A stretch of 27,422 bases of DNA from NCBI GenBank assembly GCA_027596075.1, contig JADGJC010000441.1:1-27422 (forward strand), in the 5' to 3' direction. Below are positions 11,294-21,497 of the stretch, in pieces; position 1 is the stretch's first letter; each line of letters begins with the position of its first letter. Origin of the DNA: Rhizophlyctis rosea. Taxonomy: Eukaryota; Chytridiomycota; Chytridiomycetes; Rhizophlyctidales; Rhizophlyctidaceae. The translations under genes were made by a program, and so were the position numbers. The notes beneath the pieces were generated by a model. It saw only the letters and a program-made list of their open reading frames with translations. It ran no database searches and had not been told where the DNA came from.

Positions 11294-14085
11294 TCACCGG
11301 TCCCTCTCACGTCCATGCAAATGCATGATCTGGCCCGAGGGCGGTCCCGGTTGTGTGGAGGAGGGCGGCGTGAATGCCTGCTGTAATGTGATCAAAGAAA
11401 ATGTTTGGAAGGGGTGCCAATTTGAGCACCAGTTGTTTCAAATGAGAGCGGAAACAAGACGCTGACCTGCAAGCTATGCAAATCCCCCGAATGGGTTTGC
11501 AACGTCCGAGTATGGTCGTCCATCGCTTGCTGGAAGTTGTTCAGTTTGTCCATCATGTTTCTGTTTGAGAAAGGGAATGTGGTTAGACTGAGAGGAAGGG
11601 AATGTGATGTCAAATGATCACTTACGATATGCCCGTTGAAGGGTCCAGCATCTATGGAAAGGGAAGAATCGGTAATCAGAAAGCCTTCCTTGCACAAGTC
11701 AACAACATAACAAAGCATACCTGAAAAGCCGCCCCACCCAACCCATCCACACCCCCAACGCCCAACCCAACCCCAACTCCAGCACTCCCGACCCCAACAC
11801 CCCCCGCCAAATGCCTCGCATATCCCAGAATCTCTTGCCTCATCTGCCCGACATCCTGTCGAAACCCATCCACATCCCTCATAACCTCCCTCACACTCTG
11901 CATACACCTCCCGACCCTTCCTTCCCAAACACCATTCATCTCCGCCAACCGCGCCTTAACCGCCTCGAGCTCCACTCGCAACACGCTGATTTCCGACCCA
12001 ACTTTCCCACTTACACCCGACGAAGGAATGTTAGGCACGAGGAGAAGAGGTGTGACAGCGGAAACACCTTGTAGAAGCGATGCATCAACAGCACGGTGAG
12101 GTTCCAACCGCGTGGTACCAACGAACGCCGTGACGGACCCCGCACCCCCACCCCCACCTCCAACCCCCGACCCATTACCGCCCCCCAACCCACCCGGCCG
12201 ACACTTCCCCAATGCCGCCTCCTTCAAATCATGTACATCCTTACTCCCATCCGTGGCAAACATCAACTTAACCGGATCCGGATCATTCCCAAACCTGACC
12301 CAAAGAGTCACCTCCCCACCACATCCCCCACCCCCATCCCTCACCTCCCCTCCCGCCCCACCGACACTACCGGTATATCCCCGAATAGGTGGAGGAGGTC
12401 GATAACTCGGCGTCCGATTCCACCCAGCACCCAACCCTCCCGTCGTACTACTCCCCGTAACACTAACCCCACTCCCCAAACTCCTTACATCATACCGGTC
12501 GCTAGCTCCATCATTGATATCGTCCAGGTCGTCTTCGCTGCCGCAGGAGTCGCTCATGTCTCCAAAGTCGTCATGTCCATCATGACGTCCTTGTGGAGTT
12601 GGAAGACGAGACAGAGCGGGAGACGAGCGGGTCCCAAAAGATTCAGGGGAGGCTGCCATGGCCGCACGGACCGCGTGAGCGTTCTTCTCCATTTGGAGTT
12701 CGTGTTGGCGGCTTTGGTATGCTTTCCTGTCTTCGTGGTATTGGTTGCGTAGAACCTTGGACCGATCGTTGTATACCTGTGGTGAGTAAGGAAGTTAGCT
12801 GTAGTAACTTCTGTAAAGACTCGACATCACATACCTCCTTCTCTGCTTCGCTCATATTTCTCCACATCTGCCCTATGATCTTGGACAAATCCTGGCTCGA
12901 CCTCCCCGGGTTGTTCCTGATGACCTCCTCCCTAACATCCTTCCTAAACAATAAGTAAGCATTCGCTGGTCGCTTGGGTTCATCGCTATCCCTCTCCTTC
13001 TTCCCCGAGCTCTTGGTGTACTTCCGTTTCTTTTGCGTGGGTGGGTTGACCGGTCCGACGATACTGTACTCTGACACGCTTTCGGCTCGCGTGGAAGTGT
13101 TGTCAGGCTGGCGATGCCGCTTGTTCGATGTGTTGAAGGGTGTCTCCAGTGGGCTTCCGGACGACGAGGAGGGTGTGGTGGATAGACACGCTGGTGGGTA
13201 TGTTGTAATTGGAGTTGGAATGGGTATGGGCCTCGTGGCTGGAGGGCGGCTGAGAGGTCTGGGTGTTACTGCTGGGTAGGAAAGATAAGATGTGGATGGT
13301 GCAATTGTAGATTGTGAATGTAGATCGAGTTGGGCTTGTGTCGTAGTCATGAGTTGTTGTTGGCGGACGACGATTTGGCAGCGTTCAGCATACATCTGAA
13401 GTTTTGACGGTCGGTTGTAAATAAAATAGTCGAAAAGATCAGCACAAACTGTGCTGGCGGTGAACGGTAACAATGTCCAAATCCATCTCAAACATGAGGC
13501 CTCACGCCAGCGACATGACCTCCACTAGTGTCCTCTGATGTGTAATGTTTACCAACCCCAGTCCGAACGCCAACCCGTAAATAATAAACAATGCCCGACG
13601 ACTAAACAACATACAGCCAACACCACACTTACCGCCTTAACATCCTCAGTCTGAGTATCCCACAAAGCCCTAATCATCTCCCAATTCGGCACAGTCTCGC
13701 TCCCATTCGCAGCAGCAGCGTCCCTCAACTTCGCTAGTACGTCCGAACGGAACAAGTCAACCGGCGTAAGCACAGGTGAAGCGTCGGTAGGGAATCTCAA
13801 CATCGCTGCTTGGGTGGTGGAGGGCGAGGCTTGTGACGAGGGGGTTGCGGAACAGGTGAGAGGAGTTGTTTGTAGGGGAGGTGTGGTGCTTGTGCGGAAG
13901 GTTTGGTAGCCGTAGCCGTAGCCGAACCCGCCAAGCCCGTCGCCCCCAACGTCGATGCTGTCGGCTTCGGGTGGCAATTTTGGAAATGGGGTGGGTGGTG
14001 GGTGGTGTGAAGGTTCTGTTTGGGGTTGCTGGTTATTGTAGGTGGACGTGATGGAGTTGAGGGTTGGAAATGGGGGAGGTGGCAC
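11294..14085 (-). CDS. HMG-box protein with two HMG boxes and a ubiquitin-like segment
   Basis: Minus-strand exons: 14085-13633, 13395-12835, 12776-11721, 11651-11626, 11560-11467, 11380-11294; 2277 nt, 758 residues plus stop. Box 2 (about 289-358) is canonical: DEPKRPANAYLLFRKDVREE, then SKIIGQMWRNMSEAEKE joined over intron 2 to VYNDRSKVLRNQY. Box 1 (about 105-170) appears only when the 237-bp intron 1 is removed: DLFRSDVLAKLRDA..WEMIRALWDTQTEDVKA|MYAERCQ, which aligns with box 2 throughout. A basic stretch (KKRKYTKSSGKK) before box 2 is a likely nuclear signal. Residues ~493-587 (EVTLWVRF..DVHDLKEA..PLLLVPN) have the layout of a ubiquitin-like or Crinkler-header fold; this is inference. An acidic patch and a likely coiled coil surround that segment. 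Its role is probably DNA binding or transcription. Fungal MAT-type HMG regulators are possible relatives but cannot be asserted. Exon 4 is only 26 nt. Confidence 0.8.
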
Positions 14086-15171
14086 GTCTTAGTGGGTAAG
14101 TTGGCTGGGCAGGTGATGGAAGAAAATTTAGCTGATGCACGTTGTGAGCGATTTCGGGGGGAGCAACCTCTCCAGTTGCTGCGGCAGTGGTACTGAACTA
14201 GCGAGGACCTCCAAAAACTTCGTCTGCTACGATTTCACCATTTGCACCTGCTAACTGCAAATGTCGTTGACTTTCCCCAGCTCATGGAGATCATCTTGAG
14301 AGGATCTGCACGCTCATCCTCAACCCATCTTCCCAGGACTGACTCGGCACACTGTCCAGACCGCTCTGCATACCTTGAAGTCTCAGTTCACACTAGTATA
14401 TGTTGGGCGCAGCTGCATTTGTGTATATATGATATGTGATAAAGGAAAGGAAAGGTGTGTCCGGACGTATTTATCTGAAACTGTGTGTGTACCAAAGGCT
14501 TTTGCAGTTTGCACCACCACCGTGGGAAAGTGTGACACCGAGGGTTGTTGTCACTGGAAGCACACACCACTCTTCGATGACAAGAAACACCTATCACCGT
14601 CGCTGCGAAAGGACACTGCCGAACAAATCGTCATCGACATGGACCCCAGGAAAGCTCAAAAGCGAGTCCCACCCCCTCATTACTTGTGGTGCTCCTGTCA
14701 AAAAGGGCGGGAAAAGCTGAATGGTTTAAAAGGTGTCGCGTCACACAAGGTTATGCAATTACACGAGCCCGAGGGTTCCTAACCCAGGGCAGTGGTAATC
14801 CGTAATGTTTTGTCGTTGCTCCGGTCTCGCTCAGTATTATGCTGGGGTGTGCTTCATATCAACCTTATAATGAAAGGTACAATCTGCTGGGAGACGGCTG
14901 CGCATCCGAATGCTCCTGGTGAAATTGGGGAAGGGGGGGCTTGACGACGCTGTGGAGACCGCTGTGGAACCGCAGCCACGAGAGGGAGATGCTCCTTGCA
15001 CTGGTATGGGTGGTTTAAAGGTGGGATAGTAAATGAGGTACGGGTGTGCTGAGGGCGCACTGATGGACTTCCTTTACATGTTGTAGAACAGCAAGCGCAT
15101 TTATCATTTTGCTGAATGGTGTGCAGGAAGAACTTGCGTGCGCCATCTGGCTGCGCACAAAATAACCACAA

Positions 15172-15244
15172 ACGCGTTCACTAGGACCCTGGCGTCGCGC
15201 AAAAACGCGTCCGCTCAGCCACCCTGGGGTGTCGGAAGACGCGT
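15172..15244. promoter_or_regulatory. Cluster of three ACGCGT (MCB-like) sites
   Basis: Perfect ACGCGT palindromes start at 15172, 15205 and 15239, with spacings of 33 and 34 bp, close to three helical turns each. In fungi ACGCGT is the MluI cell-cycle box bound by MBF (Mbp1/Swi6) upstream of G1/S genes. The nearest called gene on either side is the HMG gene (ATG 1.1 kb away, transcribed leftward). Regulatory function is inferred. Confidence 0.4.
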
Positions 15245-16525
15245 CACTTGGCCCACCAGATTTGACAGGTTGACGCCTACACTTTTGACGGCTGTTCGTT
15301 GATTTTTTTGGCTGGACCTGGAAAAATAAAAGAACGATGCACCACTCTGTAGTTCAACGGCCGAGTATACGCTTGCTGGGCCCTGAGCTTCATTTTTTGT
15401 ATCCCTAGTAATTACTATTGAACACCTTGGTAGAGGATGGATTCCGAATGCCCTATCCTGTGATGAAAATGATTTCAGTATGCATGCTTGTCTCCATCAT
15501 CAACAATATCTGACAAAGCATATACTGCCAGTCACTCCTGGCGCAACAATCGTGAAATACATGCGTTCATGATGGGCCAGGTAGCATACCTCCAGCAGCT
15601 CCGCAAGCCAATGACCAAGCACCATCATTCCATCGGGCCCAGTTGCAACTCAAACGGCCTCCCTCAAGTTATATCACTTGCAGGGGAGAAGCTATCGTTT
15701 TTCTATTGTGTAGAACACTTCCGCTATGGCCAGTCTGTAGAAATAACTTTAAAAGTCCTATGGATTGGCTGGGTTCCTGCAAGGGTGTAAGTCAAGATGC
15801 ATAAGTAAGAATCGGGGATATGCAAACAACTTCCTTAAGAATGCGCACTATTGAATGTCGTGCGGGATGGTTGAAATAATTCACAGTCTGGCCGAACTCT
15901 GCAACAGCACAAGATGTCCAATATCGGAGAGAAACCAGAAGTTTACTCACGCGCAGCAGGAGATGAGCCTGCCGAATTGAAAAACGTAGCTGGATCACGT
16001 CCTGATGCCCTACCAGGACCTTGTGCTCATAATGCATCCGTTCTGGTGCCCAATATCGTCCTGCAAAATATATTTTTTCTTTCTTGGCCAATTCCATGCC
16101 GTCACGATTTGGGCACCACTCCCAAGTCAGAACGGACGAAGAAGCCTACTCCTAGAGCACCGTTGCCTAGTTTCACCTCGCACCCCAGTGCCCACACGGC
16201 ATAAGTGATATGGGTGTGGGAACCTTGCCCGGCGACTCGGAGTGGTTCGACACCATTTCTGCCTAACGATCTACAAACTGCTTTGCCACAAGAAAGAGGT
16301 CAAAAGAGATTCTAAAGAAACGAATATACATAACATACAGCTGCCACCATACCTTACTTGAATTGACCAACCTCAACCGACAAAACTTCTATGGAAGTGC
16401 TTTAACTGATGAAGGGCAAGAGCGGCCACAGTTTGTGTTTATAGCGGGAAGAAGAAAGGAAGGGACAAATGAACACCTCCATCTTGCATCCAATCTCGCC
16501 AAGCTCCACTCAGCTTTAACTTTGT

Positions 16526-16676
16526 CACGTGAGTGCTGCGCACGTAATCAAATCATGACAAGGTGTGTGTCACTTGCAGGCCAGGCTCCTTGACCTCTCC
16601 CCCTCCTTCCCTTCCGCTGCTTCACCATCTTCCCACACATTCACTTCCATTATCGTGAGTAGCTGAACGCCACGTG
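16526..16676. promoter_or_regulatory. Pair of CACGTG E-box palindromes upstream of the SH3BGRL-like gene
   Basis: Exact CACGTG lies at 16526-16531 and 16671-16676, 605 and 460 bp before the ATG at 17136. CACGTG is the site of bHLH factors (Cbf1/Pho4 type in fungi). Function is not shown by the sequence. Confidence 0.25.
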
Positions 16677-17135
16677 TCAGGCAAGCATAGAGACCATACT
16701 TTCCATCACCCACCCACTAAAGGTAAGGGAGCGGTACGCTGCCCACATTTCGCCGTTCTTCTCATGGTCATAACCCCAACCCGTCCCAAGATCGCACCGT
16801 CTGACCGGTTCAAACTTTCCCACGCAAGGTAATTGTTTTCACCTTTTCATTGAATAGTTGAATTTGGGACAGCAGCTTGGCTCTGGTAGAGGGTGACGTG
16901 GCGGAAGGCCCCAGCGAAACTAGCAGGTTTGCCCGGGCTGGACGATCGTCAGCATGATGGTCAGCTGTCACTTGTACGAACCAGACAAGTCTGTTTCGTG
17001 CTCATAAAGTTGTCCAACTCTGCTCTCGACACGCTCGGGACTTTTGGCAGCTCTGTGCTCAAAGTCAGAACAACGCACTATCTGACTCGCTCATCAAACT
17101 CCTTAAATAGACTTAACCACCGGGCACCTCACAGA

Positions 17136-17673
17136 ATGGCTCCACGAGTAACACTATACTACTCCTCAGTATCCGGCGCATTGATGGTACGCGGTCAGAA
17201 ATGCAAACGAATGATTACGCGGGCATGATGATTCATCTTACCACTCGGCATGCCAGGTCAAAAAGAAACAATCCCGCGTCCAAGACATTTTCGCAGCACG
17301 GAAAGTAGAATATGATTTAGTGGATGTCGCGGCTGATGAGTGCGTTGAGACTGAATCCACCGCAATGATTTCAGTGCATCGTAAAATGAGCTTGGTGGCT
17401 TACAAGCAACTGGCCTTCTTTATGAACATATAACAGGGACGCAAAGGACTACATGCAAAGCAAAAGCGGAAAGAACAGTTTGCCTCAAATTTTTGTTGAT
17501 GGGGAATACAAGGGGGTAAGGATGACGACTCTCAACCCGCTTACGATCATGCAATGATTGGAGGCTCAGTCTCAAGCGGAAACTGATTCCGATGCATCTC
17601 ATCTCAGGGACCGGATGAGTTGGAAGAGGCGAACGAGGATGGGGCGGTGCAGGAGTGGTTGGGACTAGTATAG
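17136..17673 (+). CDS. SH3BGRL: SH3BGRL-family thioredoxin-fold protein
   Basis: Exons: 17136-17186, 17257-17339, 17437-17515, 17608-17673; introns of 70, 97 and 92 bp; 279 nt, 92 residues plus stop. The spliced product matches the SH3-binding glutamic-acid-rich-like family end to end: VTLYYSSVSGALMVKKKQ, then VEYDLVDVAADEDAKDYM, then LPQIFVDGEYKG and a terminal acidic helix ending EWLG. Length is that of the short family members (about 90-115). These proteins have a glutaredoxin-like fold, but the CxxC redox site is absent; the first loop here reads SSVS with no cysteine at all in the protein, so thiol redox activity is not expected. Family members are thought to act as small adaptor proteins. 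The frame is open upstream of the ATG, but that extension has no family similarity, so the start at MAPRVTLYY was chosen. Confidence 0.92.
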
Positions 17674-20600
17674 ATACCTTCTCGAACCGATGGGTCTGTA
17701 TATGTGTAATAGATCATGCATGTGAATAAGAAACAATTGACGAGGATTGATGTGAACGCTTTTGTGAGCGGGCAGGTTGGACGATGCTTGAGCGATAGAT
17801 ATATGAGAAGGAGTTGTGATGGCTGGATGTAGACGTTGGTGAGTAATAATCAAAAGAATGGGTCATCCAGACTCTGTTTGTAACCGACATCATGGAAGAG
17901 GCAACAAAAACACCACAAAGAGACCCTTGAGCATTATATCGTAATACTGTATTGAGATTAACAAAGTGGGCTGCACGCTGACCATGACGTCTGACAGCCA
18001 TAGACTCGGACGGGATGCATCGGGCAGGCACGTGGAATTCTGTTTTCAAAGAAATAGACTTTTCAGTTGCACCACATCATCCTTCGATGCGTCGAAACTT
18101 GCGTCAAAAAGGGAGAGTAAAAGTTTCATCGAATGCGCACTCGGGACGCAGAGTTGCGGGTGGAGAGCAAAGACGTGGTGCAACACATGGTAAGACCAAG
18201 ACATCTCGTCCATAAGGTTGGCAATTACCTTTTTGTAGTTGGCTGTTCTTGGACAGGAATTGACCCACTTTTTCATTGAGCGACTTTGACTAGTCATTGG
18301 AGCAAACAAGTGATTGTGTTGGGTGTGTTCCATCATTCAATGCATCGAACGCTCGGTACGTAATTGCCTCTTCCAGCAATGTTATTTGTTCTTTTTTCGA
18401 TGACGTTCCTGAATAGATGTGCACCTCACGGTCCCGCAAGTCACTTTAGTTTGACCATACATCTTCCTTGGATTATGCTCGTGCTATCACCTCTAACTCA
18501 GATTGAAATTGAATGAGTTGTACGAAGTGATGCCAGGGCGGTCACTGATTCGATGTGTATTGTCGCGTCTGGGAACTTTTTTGCTGCCCGTTTGTCAATG
18601 TCAGCCTGCAGATTGAATCCCCGTAGGTGGTGGTTTTGGACACTGTACTAGAGCTAAGGATCTCCGTAAGGGAATTCGGGAAAGAGTATAGCGAAGTGCA
18701 CATGCGAATCAATTGATGATGAGGCATAGCTTTACACTTGATCTGCTGATGCCGTGCCAGACTGTCCCCACCCCTCAATATGTGCCACATTCTGTTTTGA
18801 TTGACAGCATGGCGGCTAGTGTTGGGCGAGCTGTGTCAGGTCAAGGAATAGAGTTTCGAAGTTTCAGGTGTTCCAATCCACGCACTCGACATCTCTACAT
18901 GGAATAACCATCATGAAGGCACCTCACAAATCCGGTTTAGAGCATGAGGTCAGATAGAAGGGTACTTGCATAACTGCACGGCGATACTTTGGACCATCTC
19001 ACCGATCAGCGTACATAAAAGAGTTTTGAATTCAAGCAGTGATTCTTGCCATTTAAATGGTTAGACTGTTTTGGAGGGATAAATAAAATGGACTGGTTCC
19101 CCTAAGGCGATGAGCAATTCCACAATCCCAATGTAAGGTTCTGTCATCTGGGGTCGTGATACGACTGAATAGTGGTCGCTTCTTCCAAGCAGGGCACCAG
19201 TAGCTGGTGAAGGTGATCTCTGTGCTTTTATGAAGGTAAAAATAAGCGAATTGGTTGTTGTTGGAAAAGTCTAACGTACCACAGTTTGAGGTGGTTGCAG
19301 CGGATGCGTGGTAAGATTGGCTGAATGATACAAGTTGCCTCCATCGGATTCATAGGTCTGTCTTGATTGTCTCTCAAATGAGACAGCGGGAAAAAAGACC
19401 TGGAGGAGGGTGAGGAGACTGAATACCAATGGCGGACCATATGAAGTATTTGTGCACCGCAACTATCAGGATTGATCAGCTATCCCACAATTCTGACTCT
19501 GTTCACTCATATTCCGGAATCGTGAATGAGGAATGCTGGTAGCCCACGACTTCACTTTTGCACTTTCGATCAAGACAAAAAGGAATAATTTTAATGGGGG
19601 TGAGGATGGTGTACCACTGCAGATACAACTGATACGGCGTGAGTTCATCCGAGACCAGGTGCGGCATTTTTGGGATTGAGTTGATATGGTGTGCATTGTG
19701 TGGAGACTTTGTAGTGGAGGGGAGGATCTGCAGCAGCAGAAGAGATGGCATGCCTCGGACTTGCAATCTACATTGAACGTAGAACGAGATTGCCTAAATA
19801 CATTAGGAAAAATACTTCGGCCCGATACGGTCATTCCATAGGATGCATACCTAACGGGCGTTTGTATTGGTGTGAAGAAGGGTGCATTCAACCGATTCTG
19901 CCATCTCGCACACAATGAGAAAAAGTTCTGCATCATTTGGTCTTCCACATCCAAAACCAAATCAAGAATGGTCCACCTTGTGGTGTTTTAGAGTGATCAA
20001 TTCTCCGCTTCACGAGACGAACATTGACTGAGAGTGCTGCGGTTTGGGAATGTCTTAAAATTTCTCCTTTACTTCGACTCACCTTTATAGAATGTCACGC
20101 CAGCATTGGTTGCAACACAGCTGATGCTGTTCTCCGCGTAGGCATTCCGCAGCTCTTTGACTTTTGATCTTCGGTCAGCCTTTCTGAAGAATCTGCACGG
20201 CGATCGTGATTGATAGATTTAGCGATAAATGAACTATATTTGCTTAAATGAACTGGATAGGCTGCTTGCCACGAAGCTGTCCTGCCAGAAAAAGAAATGA
20301 ACGTTCCGAGTTTCTTCTTTGATGACAACACGGTATATTTCTATACTTCTGATTCTCCTACTTGTCGGTGACTGCTTGCTGCTTTGCTCGATCTTTGATC
20401 TGGATTTTGGATTGGACGGCCATCTGGTACGTGCCGACTATCAGGAGCATATATCCAGCTTATCGCAAAAGATGGTTCTGTACAATCAGTTCTTGATATA
20501 TTCCAAGGTAACACAGTACTCAAGTTGGTTGTTGGCATTGCAACAAAAAAGATATACTTGCAACACCGAAACGGAAGTGGATGATGGAGCTTGGCTTTGA

Positions 20601-21320
20601 CCAATGGTGGCACGTCCACCTTCCAACGATTGCGTCCAATTGTTTGGAGAGCACATATGCATGATTGGAACCTTGATTACTCACTTCAAGGAGCGGGGAG
20701 CCCGGCGAGCGCCATTGAGGAACTGGGAATGTGTGCAACACACTGCCCTTTCGATCATGCTATTCTTCCCGTCGAGGCCTACTGCCGCCAATCTGTTGTG
20801 CGAATCCTGTTGAAACTCTTGAATATAATTTCTGATCAACATATTCGCTGATGCATTTTGTTGCTGCTCGCCTTGGTACCTGCTCAAACCAACAAACTCG
20901 TTCCACGCAAAGCAACCAACAGGCACGTCTTCTACTCCCCTCCGCTTGGCGCGGGTTCCTGCCGACTGATTGAGGCCTCACCTCGCTTCAGAATGGCGTT
21001 TACGTCTTCTCGTGAGGAGATGCACGAGATGAGAAGACCGTACCGTCAGACCGGGCAGCCAACCATGGCTTGTGCATAGACTCCATATTTGCTTACCTCA
21101 GCTGACCATCAGTGATGAAATCAGCACACGTCAACCTGCAACTCTGCGAGCCGCAAACCTCCAACATGGGGCCTCTGTGACTGCGTCAAACTTGTTTCCT
21201 TTTACCGACCCTCGAGTATCCATCTTCATTCCCGTCTTAACGCCAGTCACAGCCATAGCGGCACACTAAGCTTCGGCATCCTTGTAAACGCGCTACAATA
21301 CCAGCGTTCCCTCTGACCCG
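17674..21320. other. Gene-poor interval between the SH3BGRL-like and polymerase beta genes
   Basis: The largest empty stretch, 3.6 kb, at ordinary base composition. An AATAAG close to 17723 may serve the SH3BGRL-like poly(A) site. A minus-strand open region at 19503-19960 can be read with a ~57-bp intron (GTATGC..ATTTAG, about 19793-19851), but two frames remain open through it, so no product is called. A hydrophobic start-like stretch on the plus strand at 20319-20420 is equally unresolved. A palindromic TTCGATGCGTCGAA lies near 18081. The last 250 bp should contain the polymerase promoter; no TATA was seen. Confidence 0.45.
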
Positions 21321-21497
21321 ATGCTTCCGCTGCGTCGCATCTCCTTGCTACACTTGCCTTTAGCACTTCGAAACGCCGCACCGTCAAACAGAGTTAACCC
21401 CCTTCCTTTCACACACTCGGTGGGAAGTGATCCGCTCACTTTCCTCTGCATAGCATTTACGCTCCCTGCAACGCAAACCGTTGCACGTTTCTGTTCA

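Larger units (their letters stand above)
14086..17135. other. Gene-poor interval between the HMG-box and SH3BGRL-like genes
   Basis: No named protein was found. The left part is upstream of the HMG gene (possible minus-strand 5'-UTR donor GTATGC at 14374). The ACGCGT cluster and two CACGTG sites are listed separately. At 15792-16204 both strands carry coding-like open frames (about 100 codons each), so neither is called. A pyrimidine-rich patch at 16590-16660 and the segment to 17135 are presumed upstream DNA of the SH3BGRL-like gene. Confidence 0.5.

Noticed and set aside
12096..12752. 218-codon plus-strand frame rich in Pro/Thr/Arg
   Set aside because: It is antisense to the Gly-rich exon 3 of the HMG gene; proline-rich composition is simply the complement of GGN codons.
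13396..13525. Alternative acceptor for HMG intron 1 at 13525 (TAG, 108-bp intron)
   Set aside because: It keeps the frame but inserts 43 residues into helix 3 of the first HMG box. The acceptor at 13396 gives a box that aligns with the second one without gaps at that point.
15792..16204. Opposed open frames (102 codons minus, 97 codons plus) over the same DNA
   Set aside because: Both look equally coding-like and cannot both be taken on sight. The minus one has a plausible GTGAGT intron but no clean continuation, so neither is called.
16200..16265. tRNA-like B-box GGTTCGACACC on the plus strand with a 5-bp T-stem
   Set aside because: The 5' acceptor strand and D-arm do not pair at the required distance.
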